From: Alphaproteobacteria bacterium
GTDB taxonomy: Bacteria; Pseudomonadota; Alphaproteobacteria; UBA2966
Assembly (NCBI GenBank): GCA_021296255.1
Contig: JAGWAU010000008.1
Location: 1-59,060 of the forward strand
Length of the DNA: 59,060 bases
Direction of reading: 5' to 3'
This document shows positions 17,645-26,800 of this stretch, in pieces; position 1 is the first letter of the stretch; each line of letters opens with the position of its first letter. Below the pieces are notes generated by a model. That model saw only the letters and a list, made by a program, of their open reading frames with translations. It was not told the DNA's origin and made no database searches. A program made the position numbers and the translations under genes.

Positions 17645-18870
17645 CGGTGGAAGGCGGGGCGCCGCCGCGAATCGAGCGCCTCAAGGTACGGAATTTTCGC
17701 GCGCTGCGGGACGTCGAATTGACGCATTTGACACCGCTTACCGTGCTGCTGGGTCCGAACGGCAGCGGAAAATCCACGGTGTTCGATGTTTTCGCGTTTC
17801 TGGCCGAATGCTTCGAGAGCGGTTTGCGCCGGGCCTGGGAAAAACGCGGCCGGGCGCGGGAGCTGAAATCGCGCGGCGGAGACGGCCCGGTTCTGATCGA
17901 GATCGCCTATCGCGAACGACCGCGCGCGCCCCTGATCACTTATCACCTCGAAGTGGACGAGAGAAACGGGCGACCCGTCGTGGCGTGGGAATGGCTCCGA
18001 TGGAGGAGAGGGCGCTATGGACAGCCCTTCAGGTTTCTCGACTACGCCGACGGCGTCGGACGGGTCATCTCGGGCGAACTGCCGGACGTGCAGGATGAGC
18101 GGATCGAAGTTCCCCTGAGTTCGCCCGACACTCTGGCGGTCAACGCGCTCGGTCAGTTGGCGGAGAATCCCCGTGTCGTCGCGCTCCGCGATTTCATCGG
18201 GGGCTGGCACGTGTCCTATCTCTCGTCGGAGGATGCCAGAGGACAGCCGGAGGTCGGACCCCAGGAGCGCCTGAGCAAGACCGGAAATAACCTCGCCAAC
18301 GTGATCCAGTACCTTTCCGAAGAGCATACAGGCCGCCTGGAATTCGTTTTCGGCAGGCTCCGGGAACGGGTCCCCAAGATTCAGAACGTCACCGCGGACC
18401 AGATGCCGGACGGCAGGCTGCTGCTGCAAATCAAGGACGCGCCCTTTGCCGAGCCGGTCATGGCCCGCTTCGCGTCGGACGGTACGCTCAAGATGCTCGC
18501 CTATCTGGTATTGCTGAACGACCCGGCTCCGCCGCCGTTTATCGGCATCGAGGAACCGGAGAACTTCCTGCATCCCCGCCTGCTCTACGGGCTGGCCGAG
18601 GAGTGCCGGGGAGCGGCCGAGGCGACGCAGGTTCTCGTAACCACCCATTCGCCGTTCTTCCTCGACGCGCTACGGCCCGATGAGGTACGGGTGCTGTGGC
18701 GCGATGAGTCCGGCTACACGCAATGTCACTCCCTGGACGGGAACGACAAGGTCAGGGCGTTCATGGAGGCCGGCGCTCAACTGGGCGACCTCTGGATGGA
18801 AGGACATTTCGGGGTCGGAGATCCCCTCACCGGAGGCGGAATGCCGGCGCGGGAAGGAAGCGGAAACTGA
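17641..18870 (+). CDS. AAA family ATPase (OLD/RecF-like, AAA_21)
   Basis: A 409-residue ABC-type ATPase head. It has [20 protein letters not shown] with Walker [10 protein letters not shown] (38-46), an [16 protein letters not shown] signature-like helix, Walker B with [12 protein letters not shown] (Glu about 304) and the H-loop [10 protein letters not shown] (His about 336). Such proteins pair with nuclease or TOPRIM partners in phage defence and repair. ATG 17641 is preferred because it overlaps the HsdS stop; an ATG at 17632 is also possible. The DUF4276 gene starts 1 base after its stop. Function as an anti-phage module is inferred from the type I restriction remnant and the domain pairing. 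Confidence 0.85.
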   Translation: MTVEGGAPPRIERLKVRNFRALRDVELTHLTPLTVLLGPNGSGKSTVFDVFAFLAECFESGLRRAWEKRGRARELKSRGGDGPVLIEIAYRERPRAPLITYHLEVDERNGRPVVAWEWLRWRRGRYGQPFRFLDYADGVGRVISGELPDVQDERIEVPLSSPDTLAVNALGQLAENPRVVALRDFIGGWHVSYLSSEDARGQPEVGPQERLSKTGNNLANVIQYLSEEHTGRLEFVFGRLRERVPKIQNVTADQMPDGRLLLQIKDAPFAEPVMARFASDGTLKMLAYLVLLNDPAPPPFIGIEEPENFLHPRLLYGLAEECRGAAEATQVLVTTHSPFFLDALRPDEVRVLWRDESGYTQCHSLDGNDKVRAFMEAGAQLGDLWMEGHFGVGDPLTGGGMPAREGSGN

Positions 18871-18871
18871 T

Positions 18872-19489
18872 ATGCCCGCTTCCCATTTCGAGTTTCACGT
18901 GGAAGAACTTTCCATGGAGGCGTTTCTCGCCGCCTGTTTGCCAGGCATCCTGTCCGCAGATTGCACTTTTGGAATTTACCCTTACCCGGGTAAGGACGCG
19001 CTGTTGCGAAAGATCGGAGATCGCCTCAAGGGTTATGCGACATGGATGCCGGCTGAGTACCGCATCGTGGTCGTCGTGGATCGCGACGGAGACGAATGCG
19101 AGGAACTCAAGTCCAGACTGGAGCAGATCTGCGAGAGTGCCGGGCTTCGATCCAGGCGGGCTGCCGGCGGCCCGGACTGGCAGGTGGTGACAAGGATCGC
19201 GATCGAAGAGCTCGAAGCGTGGTATTTCGGCGACTGGCCGGCAGTGTGCGCGGCATATCCCCGCGTATCAGCGAATATTCCAAGTCGATCTGTCTACCAA
19301 GATCCCGATGCGGTCCGGGGCGGCACCTGGGAGGCATTCGAACGAGTCCTGCAGAATCACGGATATTTTAGGCAGGGATTGGCCAAGGTGCAGGCTGCCA
19401 CCGACATCGGCCGACATATCGCCCCGACGCGCAGTCGGTCCCGTAGCTTCGCGGTCTTTCGCGATGCGATCGCCGAGGCTGCCGCGTGA
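18872..19489 (+). CDS. DUF4276 family protein, TOPRIM-like partner of the AAA ATPase
   Basis: A 205-residue protein. Acidic motifs fall where a TOPRIM fold would place them: FHVEELSMEAF with Glu11/Glu12, VVVVDRDGDE (about 66-75) and EELEAWYFGD (112-121), the last being a DUF4276 hallmark. TOPRIM-like acidic sites suggest metal-dependent cleavage of nucleic acid, but no activity is proven for this family. It starts 1 base after the ATPase stop, so the two are co-translated and probably form a complex. After the stop come 71 bases without recognisable content, then the acuI remnant. Confidence 0.75.
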   Translation: MPASHFEFHVEELSMEAFLAACLPGILSADCTFGIYPYPGKDALLRKIGDRLKGYATWMPAEYRIVVVVDRDGDECEELKSRLEQICESAGLRSRRAAGGPDWQVVTRIAIEELEAWYFGDWPAVCAAYPRVSANIPSRSVYQDPDAVRGGTWEAFERVLQNHGYFRQGLAKVQAATDIGRHIAPTRSRSRSFAVFRDAIAEAAA

Positions 19490-19560
19490 AGTTCACCGGG
19501 TTCAAGGTCGAAGCCGTCGCACTCGAAAGCCTCGGCTGAAGCGTCGCCCACGGCCCCGAG

Positions 19561-19770
19561 CTGGATTCACCGCCATGCTCTCTGCGATGGCCCGCGAGCA
19601 CATGGGCCTCGAGCCGTCGCAAGGTGAAGTCCTGGTGACCGGTGCTGCGGGCGGTGTCGGCAGCGTCGCCGTCTGCGGCCTCGCCGCCGTTGGTGAACCT
19701 GCCCGGCTTGGCTGGCGAGATCCTCAAGGGCCGGGTACGGGGCCGCACCGTCGTTGACGTCAACGCCTGA
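19561..19770 (+). pseudogene. acuI: Decayed, internally deleted copy of the acuI 3' region
   Basis: Bases 19561-19674 match acuI 16810-16923 with scattered substitutions (GGATTCACCGCCATGCTCTC shared). Then 19675-19689 match about 17150-17164, and 19690-19770 match about 17331-17411, including the stop. Two internal segments are therefore missing. The first junction has the microhomology CGCCGTC; the second breaks the frame. The hairpin after the stop is kept. This remnant and intact acuI bracket the HsdS-AAA-DUF4276 cassette as imperfect direct repeats. Confidence 0.88.
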
Positions 19771-19782
19771 GGCAGCTCAGGC
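19765..19782. terminator. Hairpin shared by acuI remnant and cysQ
   Basis: GCCTGAG-GCAG-CTCAGGC, a 7-bp perfect stem containing the remnant's stop on the plus strand and the cysQ stop (19777-19779) on the minus strand. It is placed to act as a bidirectional terminator between convergent transcripts. Confidence 0.5.
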
Positions 19783-20547
19783 CTCGACCCCGCGAGCGAT
19801 GAAGAACGGGTTCTCGAATCCGTCCTTGCCGTAGAGCAGATCGTCGCCGTCGACCGTTCGGACCGAGCCGCCGGCCGCGGCCAGTACGGCGTGTCCCGCC
19901 GCCGTGTCCCACTCCATCGTACGCCCGAAACGAGGGTAGATGTCGGCTTCGCCGGCGGCGACCAGACAGAACTTGAGAGAGCTTCCCGCCGCCGTGAGAT
20001 CCTTGACGGGCAACGTGCCGAGAAACTCGTCGGTGCGCGCGTCGCGGTGGGAGCGGCTGGCGACCGCCACCAGCCCGTCCTCCGCCGGCGCGCGCGCCGC
20101 GATGGGTCTCGCCGGGCCATCGTCTTCCTCGATGAAGACGGCGCCCGGGCCACCGGCCGTGTACATCCGACGCCGGGCCGGCACGTAGACCACGCCGAGC
20201 GCCGGCCGGCCACTCTCGATCAGGCCGATGTTGACGGTGAATTCGCCGTTGCGGCTGATGAATTCCCGTGTCCCGTCGAGTGGATCCACGAGCCAGAACC
20301 TGCCTTCCGGAATATGGGGGACGTTGCCCGCGGTCACGCTCTCCTCCGCGACGACGGGGATGCCGGGGGTGAGCTCGGCAAGCCGGGTGACGATGATGCT
20401 CTCCGCGCGCTCGTCGGCGTCGGTCACCGGCGACCGGTCCTCCTTCGATCGGATGTCGAAGTCCGACTCGTAGACGTTCATGATGGCGGCGCCCGCCGCC
20501 AGGGCGATGTCGCGCAGCTCCCGGACGATCTCGCCGGACTTTTCCAT
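19777..20547 (-). CDS. cysQ: 3'(2'),5'-bisphosphate nucleotidase CysQ
   Basis: A 256-residue inositol-monophosphatase-superfamily enzyme that hydrolyses 3'-phosphoadenosine 5'-phosphate, a by-product of sulfate assimilation. The metal-binding motifs are in order: SPVTDADERAE, VVAEES, the signature WLVDPLDGTREFISRNGEF and MEWDTAAGHAVLAAAGG. Full length for CysQ. The ATG (20545-20547) overlaps the last base of the SDR stop, so the two genes are translationally coupled. The stop sits within the hairpin left by the acuI remnant. Confidence 0.93.
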   Translation of the reverse strand: MEKSGEIVRELRDIALAAGAAIMNVYESDFDIRSKEDRSPVTDADERAESIIVTRLAELTPGIPVVAEESVTAGNVPHIPEGRFWLVDPLDGTREFISRNGEFTVNIGLIESGRPALGVVYVPARRRMYTAGGPGAVFIEEDDGPARPIAARAPAEDGLVAVASRSHRDARTDEFLGTLPVKDLTAAGSSLKFCLVAAGEADIYPRFGRTMEWDTAAGHAVLAAAGGSVRTVDGDDLLYGKDGFENPFFIARGVEA

Positions 20548-21293
20548 CAAAGGGCGCCGGCCACGTTCATGTTGGCGCCGGCGACATACGATGCCTCGTC
20601 GGAGAGCAGGAAGAGGATGTTCGAGGCCACTTCTTCGGGCGTTGCGGCGCGGCCCATCGGTTGACGGCCCGCCAGCTTGGCCACGCGGCCGGGCTGTCCG
20701 GAGCGCGCGGTCATCTCGGTGTCGATCAGACCGGGTCGGACCGCATTGACGCGAACGCCGTCGCCCGCGACCTCCTTCGCCAGGCCGATCGTATAGGCGT
20801 CGATGGCCCCCTTGGACGCGCCGTAGTGCACCCAGTAGTGGGAGGCGCCCAGGGTCGCGGACATGGAGGACACGTTGACGATGGCGCCGCCGCCGCCGCC
20901 GTATTTCGGCAGCATGCGTTTCAGCGCCTCGCGGCAGCACAGCATGACGCCCGCGACGTTCGTGAGCAGCACGACCGACATGTCTTCATAAGGAATTTCG
21001 TCGGCCCGGTAGCGGCCCGGCACCATACCCGCGTTGTTGACCAATGCGGTCACGGGACCGAAGGCCTCGTCCACCGTCTTGAATAATTCGAGGACATCCC
21101 GTTCCCGCGAAACGTCGGCGCCCACGGCGATCGCCTTGCCGCCGTCCGAGGCGATCCGGTCGGCCACGGCTTCCGCCTTTTCGGCGTCGCTGCGGTAATT
21201 CACGCAGACGGCATAGCCGCGCGCCGCGCCGGCGACCGCCGTCGCTTCACCGATCCCGCGGCTTGCGCCCGTGACGACCAGCACGCCAGTCAT
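20547..21293 (-). CDS. SDR family oxidoreductase (glucose/3-ketoacyl-reductase-like)
   Basis: A 248-residue classical short-chain dehydrogenase. It has the cofactor motif TGASRGIG near the N-terminus, NNAG, the catalytic Ser in VNVSSMSA and YGASK (YxxxK), followed by RVNAVRPGLIDTEM. The Arg in VNYRSDAEKA after beta-2 suggests NADP(H). The substrate is not readable. ATG 21293 was chosen over a longer form because the Rossmann strand starts there. It is coupled to cysQ and is divergent from the SOS mutasome across 253 bases. Unlike the two SDR-like proteins at 37757 and 40845, it keeps the full catalytic tetrad. Confidence 0.88.
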   Translation of the reverse strand: MTGVLVVTGASRGIGEATAVAGAARGYAVCVNYRSDAEKAEAVADRIASDGGKAIAVGADVSRERDVLELFKTVDEAFGPVTALVNNAGMVPGRYRADEIPYEDMSVVLLTNVAGVMLCCREALKRMLPKYGGGGGAIVNVSSMSATLGASHYWVHYGASKGAIDAYTIGLAKEVAGDGVRVNAVRPGLIDTEMTARSGQPGRVAKLAGRQPMGRAATPEEVASNILFLLSDEASYVAGANMNVAGAL

Positions 21294-21486
21294 GTCGACC
21301 TCCGATGTCGCCTTCGAAACGGACGCGAGTGGACCACCGGCGACGGGAGGGGTCAAGGCGACTCACCTCCGGTCGTTGAACACGGATTCATTGGTGTCGG
21401 ATCTCAGGTCCGTTTCTCATTGGAGTCCGGCGCGGCAAGCGTGGTCGGCTCTTCGTTCCTTGACTCCCTTATCCCTCTTGAAATAA

Positions 21487-21501
21487 GAACAAAAAGAGAA
21501 C
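21487..21501. promoter_or_regulatory. LexA operator (alphaproteobacterial SOS box)
   Basis: GAAC-AAAAAGA-GAAC, an exact match to the direct-repeat GAAC-N7-GAAC (equivalently GTTC-N7-GTTC) box used by alphaproteobacterial LexA. It lies 46 bases before the imuA start in an AT-rich stretch, the expected place for the promoter. It implies DNA-damage induction of imuA-imuB-dnaE2. Confidence 0.85.
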
Positions 21502-21546
21502 ATTTTAAGTGTTTTCGACACGCCTGATCGACAGGGGGAACGTTCC

Positions 21547-22332
21547 ATGACGGGACATCGGCGTCCCGCGGTGATCGAGCAGCTTCGCGCTCGTATCGCC
21601 GCCATCGACAAGACGGGGCCGGGTGAGGAGGAGGGATACGGGAGGCCCGTCCTCGCATTCGGGCAGCCGGTCATCGACGCGGCGCTGCCCTGGTCTGGGC
21701 TGCCCCTCGGCTGCCTGCACGAGATCGTGGGGCAGGGGACCGGCGGATTTGCCTCGGCTTCCGGTTTTACCTGTGCGCTCCTGGGGCGGTTCGGCAGCGG
21801 CGCTGGCGATCACCGTGCCGGCGACCCGACGGCAACCCGTGCGATGGTCTTGTGGTGCCTTCGGACCCATGAGATGCGCGAACACGGCGTTCCCTATGCA
21901 CCCGGCTTCGCCGCGTTCGGTCTCGATCCGGTGCGGACCGTCATCACGCGCGGACGGAACGATACCGACGTTCTATGGGCGATGGAGGAGAGTCTCCGCA
22001 CGCCCGGGGTCGCGGCGGTCGTCGGAGAAGCCGACGACGTCGATTTCACCCATAGCCGCCGTCTGCAGCTCGCCGCCGAGGCGGGTGGCGTAACCGCGTT
22101 CATCTTGCGCCGGGGCGGCGACATGCCGGCAACCGCGGCCGTCACCCGCTGGCGGGTCGTGCCCGTGCCCGGCGTCGGTACCGGACGGTCCCGTTGGCGG
22201 CTCGAGCTGCAGCGCTGCCGGGGCGGAGCGCCGAACGAATGGCTTGTGGAGTGGGATGATGAGACGGATGATTTCACTGTGGTTTCCGAATTTCGCCACG
22301 GAACGCCTGAGCCGCAAAGAGCCTACGCTTGA
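21547..22332 (+). CDS. imuA: ImuA-like SOS mutagenesis protein
   Basis: A 261-residue RecA/SulA-related protein, first gene of the damage-inducible mutasome. It contains IDAALPWSGLPLGCLHEIVG, typical of ImuA, and the downstream segment VPYAPGFAAFGLDPVRTVITRG found in this group. No complete Walker A is visible, as is usual for ImuA. In other alphaproteobacteria it is needed with ImuB and DnaE2 for translesion synthesis. The start ATG at 21547 is 46 bases after the LexA box. Its 3' end overlaps imuB by about 65-77 bases. Confidence 0.88.
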   Translation: MTGHRRPAVIEQLRARIAAIDKTGPGEEEGYGRPVLAFGQPVIDAALPWSGLPLGCLHEIVGQGTGGFASASGFTCALLGRFGSGAGDHRAGDPTATRAMVLWCLRTHEMREHGVPYAPGFAAFGLDPVRTVITRGRNDTDVLWAMEESLRTPGVAAVVGEADDVDFTHSRRLQLAAEAGGVTAFILRRGGDMPATAAVTRWRVVPVPGVGTGRSRWRLELQRCRGGAPNEWLVEWDDETDDFTVVSEFRHGTPEPQRAYA

Positions 22333-23860
22333 TGGCCGGCCGTTCGTAACGGTCGCGGCGGTCCGGGGGGGTCTGCGGGTGGCGGCGCCAAGCAGCGCGG
22401 CCGAGGCCGGGGGCATTCCGCCCGGCCTGCCGCTGACCGACGCCCGGGCCCGGATTCCGAACCTCAAGGCATTTCCTGCCGACCCGGTCGGCGATGCCAG
22501 GGCCCTGGTACGTCTCGCCGAGTGGTGCGGGGCCTATACGCCGTGGACGGCGCCCGAGGATACCGGGGAGGCTCTGGAGGGCGGCGGGGCGGGAATCTGG
22601 CTCGACGTCACCGGTTGCGCGCACCTGTTCGGGGGCGAGGCCAAGCTCGGCCGCGTGCTGACCGTCCGGATGCGGCGGCTGGGGTTCACGGCCCGCGTCG
22701 GACTGGCCGAGACTCCCGGTGCCGCCTGGGCGGTCGCACGGTTCGGCGACGTCGAGAGGAAAAGGAAGGGTAGCCGCCAGGACGAGGCCGGCCGGATTGT
22801 GCCGCCCGGCGGCGTGCGTACGGCCCTGACGCCTCTGCCGGTCATGGCCCTGCGCCTGCCCGCCGATGTGGTCGAGGGCCTGGACGGTCTCGGGCTGCGG
22901 CGCGTCGGTGACTTGTTGAACGTGCCGCGCGGACCGCTGACCGCACGGTTCGGCGAGGTCATTACCCGGCGTCTCGATCAAGCTCTGGGCCATGCGTTCG
23001 AGCCGATTTCACCGCGTCTCGAGACACTGCCGATGCGGGTTCGCGTCATGCCGGCCGAACCGTTGGGGCAGCATACGGATATCGCCGTCGGACTCGGGCG
23101 GTTATTGCGCCAACTCGAAGGTCGGCTCCGGCGCAAGCATCTCGGCGCCCGCAAGCTCATGCTCAACCTCTATCACGTCGATGGCGAGGTGCGCCGGGCG
23201 TCGATCGGCACCAGCCGCCCGGCGCGGGATTCCGATCATCTTTTCCGCCTGTTCGCCGAGCGCCTCGAAGGTCTCGATCCCGGTTTCGGGATCGAGGCGA
23301 TGGTTCTGACCGCGCCCGTCACCGAGCCGCTGTCGGCGGAGCAGATCCCGCTCGCCTCCCGCCGGCTGCGTACGGCCCCGGCGGACCTCGGCGCCTTTGT
23401 CGACCGTCTGCAGAATCGGCTGGGCGCGGGAAACGTCATGCGGTTCGATCTGCGGGAGAGTCACATCCCCGAGCGGGCCGCCGCGACGGTTCCCGTCTTC
23501 CACGGTGGGTCATCCGCATCATCGGCTCCTGCCACCTGCCGGCGGCCCGTACGGCTTCTGCCCCGGCCCGAGAACATCGAGGCGACGGCCATGGTTCCCG
23601 ACGGTCCGCCCGCGATGTTCCGCTGGCGCCGGGTGCTGTACCGAACCGCCTGGGCGGAGGGGCCGGAACGCATCGCGCCGGAATGGTGGTTGAAGGTCGC
23701 GCCCTGGAACGCGCCGTGGGATCTCGAGACCCGTGATTACTACCGTCTCGAAGCCGTGGACGGCGCCCGTTTCTGGGTTTTTCGGGAAGGCCTCTATCGC
23801 ATGGCGGGCGAAGCGCCTCGGGACCCGCTGCTCTGGTACCTGCACGGCCTGTTCGCTTGA
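22268..23860 (+). CDS. imuB: ImuB, Y-family polymerase-like mutasome subunit
   Basis: A protein of about 530 residues related to DinB/UmuC polymerases. It begins MISLWFPNFATERLSRKEP. It has the Y-family-like WLDVTGCAHLFGGE, a helix-hairpin-helix segment (LDGLGLRRVGDLLNVPRGPL) and a little-finger-like domain. ImuB proteins lack the catalytic acidic residues and bridge DnaE2 to the sliding clamp. ATGs at 22256, 22259 and 22268 are all possible; 22268 matches the usual N-terminus. The gene overlaps imuA and stops 20 bases before dnaE2, consistent with one operon. Confidence 0.9.
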   Translation: MISLWFPNFATERLSRKEPTLDGRPFVTVAAVRGGLRVAAPSSAAEAGGIPPGLPLTDARARIPNLKAFPADPVGDARALVRLAEWCGAYTPWTAPEDTGEALEGGGAGIWLDVTGCAHLFGGEAKLGRVLTVRMRRLGFTARVGLAETPGAAWAVARFGDVERKRKGSRQDEAGRIVPPGGVRTALTPLPVMALRLPADVVEGLDGLGLRRVGDLLNVPRGPLTARFGEVITRRLDQALGHAFEPISPRLETLPMRVRVMPAEPLGQHTDIAVGLGRLLRQLEGRLRRKHLGARKLMLNLYHVDGEVRRASIGTSRPARDSDHLFRLFAERLEGLDPGFGIEAMVLTAPVTEPLSAEQIPLASRRLRTAPADLGAFVDRLQNRLGAGNVMRFDLRESHIPERAAATVPVFHGGSSASSAPATCRRPVRLLPRPENIEATAMVPDGPPAMFRWRRVLYRTAWAEGPERIAPEWWLKVAPWNAPWDLETRDYYRLEAVDGARFWVFREGLYRMAGEAPRDPLLWYLHGLFA

Positions 23861-23880
23861 GAGATGGAAATGCCAGCAAC

Positions 23881-26800
23881 ATGACCGCCTACGCCGAGCT
23901 TCAGGTCTCGACCAATTTCTCGTTCCTCCGCGGGGCTTCCCATGCCGAGGAACTGGTGGCGACGGCGGCCGAACTCGGCCACGCGGCCCTCGCGGTGACC
24001 GACCGCAATACCCTGGCCGGCGTGGTGCGGGCGCACGTCGCCGCCAAGGAGATCGGCCTGCCGCTTGTCGTCGGAACCCGCCTGGACCTTCAGGATGAAT
24101 TGAGCGTGCTCGTCCTGCCACGGGACCGGCCGGCCTATGGACGGCTCTCGCGGCTCCTCACGCTGGGCAAGCGGCGGGCGCCGAAAGGCGATTGCCATCT
24201 CACGCTCAACGACCTGCTCGGCGAGGAAAACGACGGTGGTGAAAGTCAGGTCTGGATCATCTTGCCGCCTGACGGGAGGCTGCCTGGTGCGGCCTTCGTG
24301 GAGCAGCTCGGCGGCGTTGGAGAGCGGGCCGCCGGTCCGGTTTACCTGGCCGCTTCCTGCCTCTACCGGGGTGATGACGCCAAGCGCCTCAAGCACTTGG
24401 CTCATGTAGCGGCGACCTGCCGCACACCTCTCATCGCCACCAACGACGTTCACGCCCATGCCGCATACCGCCGGCCGCTGCAGGACGTGCTCACCTGCAT
24501 CCGCGAGCATTGCACCATCGACGAGGCGGGCTACCGGCTGTTCGCCAATGCCGAGCGTCACCTGAAGCCGCCGGAGGAGATGGCGCGCCTGTTCGCCGAC
24601 TATCCCGAAGCCGTGGCCCGCACGGTGGAGGTCGCCGAGTCCTGTGCCTTCAATCTCGACGAACTGCGCCACGAATATCCCGACGAGATCGGACCCGACG
24701 GCCACCCGCCTCAAGAGGTGCTCGTACGTCTCACCTGGGAAGGCGCCCACAGACGATATCCCGGTGGCATCCCCGACAAGGTGCGCGGATTGCTCGAACG
24801 TGAACTCGACCTGATCGGGCAACTCGACTACGCCCCTTACTTTCTCACGGTTCAAGATATCGCCCGATTCGCCCGAAGCCGGGGCATCCTGTGCCAGGGA
24901 CGAGGGTCGGCGGCCAACTCGGCGGTCTGTTACTGCCTCGGCATCACGGCCGTGGATCCCGATCGTATCGGTCTGCTGTTCGAGCGCTTCGTCTCTGCCG
25001 AGCGCAATGAGCCGCCCGATATCGACGTCGACTTCGAGCATGAACGTCGCGAAAAGGTCATCCAGTATATCTACGGCCGTTACGGCCGCGACCGGGCCGG
25101 CATCGCCGCGACGGTGATCAGCTATCGCACCCGAAGTGCCGTGCGTGAGGTGATCAAGGCGCTCGGCTTGTCCCCCGACGTCGCCGGGGCCGTGAATGGT
25201 CTCGTGTGGGGGTCGAGTCGCGGTAAGCCGATCGACGAAGACCGGGTTCGCGAGGCCGGCCTCGACCCCGCCGACCAGCGCCTCCGGCTCGCACTCGCCC
25301 TCGCGCACGAACTTCAAGGCTTTCCCCGCCACCTGTCGCAGCACGTCGGAGGCTTCGTCATCACACGCGGCCCGCTCTCCGAGGTCGTCCCCATCGGCAA
25401 CGCCGCCATGAAGAACCGCACCCACATCGAGTGGGACAAGAACGACCTGGATGCCTTGGGGATCCTGAAGGTGGATGTTCTCGGCCTCGGCATGCTCACC
25501 TGCATCCGCAAGGCTTTTGAGCTCATCGAGCGGCATTACGGACGATCGCTCACCCTGGCGACCGTCCCGCCGGAAGATCCGGCCGTCTACGACATGTTGT
25601 GCCGTGCCGATTCGATCGGCGTTTTTCAGGTCGAGAGCCGGGCGCAGATGTCGATGCTGCCGCGGCTCAAACCCCAGAATTTCTACGATCTCGTCGTCGA
25701 GGTCGCGATCGTCCGTCCGGGACCGATCCAGGGCGATATGGTGCATCCCTACCTGCGTCGCCGGAACGGGGAAGAGCCGATCGAATACCCCTCGCCCGAA
25801 CTCGAAGAGGTGCTCGGCAAGACTTTCGGCGTCCCGCTGTTCCAGGAGCAGGCCATGCGCATCGCCATCGTTGCCGCCGGATTCTCTCCGGCCGAGGCGG
25901 ATGGTCTGCGTCGGGCCATGGCGGCCTTTCGTCGTACCGGACGGGTCGGCAACTTCCGGGACAAATTCGTCGACGGCATGGTCGAGCGCGGTTACGGGCG
26001 GGATTTCGCCGAGCGCTGCTTCCGTCAGATCGAAGGATTCGGCGATTACGGCTTTCCCGAATCCCACGCCGCGAGCTTCGCGCTGCTGGTCTACGTATCG
26101 GCCTGGATCAAATGCCACTATCCCGCGGTCTTTGCCTGCGCCCTCCTGAACGGTCAGCCCATGGGATTCTATGCCCCTGCCCAGATCGTTCGCGATGCTC
26201 GCGACCACGGGGTCCAGGCGCGGCCCGTCGACGTCGCGTTCAGCGACTGGGATTGTACGCTGGAGTCCACCGGACGTGGTGACGTGGCGCTGCGTCTCGG
26301 CTTCCGCCAGATCAAGGGGTTCAAGAAAGAGGAGGCCGATGCTCTCGTCGCGGCTCGCGCCGAATACCGCCACGACGGCAACCGCCTTTGCATTCGTGGC
26401 CTGTGGCGGCGGGCCCGTCTCGGCAGGGCTGTTTTCGAACGACTGGCCCGGGCCGACGCCTATCGCTCACTCGGCTTCAACCGGCGCGAGGCTCTCTGGG
26501 AGGTTCGGGCACTCGGCCCCGAGCCGCTGCCGCTCTTCCCCCTGGACGACGGGGCGGGAGAGGGATCAGAGCCGTTGGTCGCGCTTCCATCGGCGGCGAT
26601 CGGGGAGGAGGTGATCGACGATTACGCCGCTCTCAAGCTCACCCTGCGGACCCATCCCTTGGCACTCCTCCGTCCCGAACTGGCCGCCCAGGGCGCGGTC
26701 CCGGCTTCCCGCCTGTCGGATCACCCGGCGGATACCGACGTCACCGTTGCCGGCTTGGTGATTTGCCGGCAGCGGCCGGGAACGGCGAGTGGCGTGATCT

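Noticed and set aside
23794..26373. 859-residue open frame antisense to dnaE2
   Set aside because: Lies entirely within a definite dnaE2 gene and has no recognisable domain.
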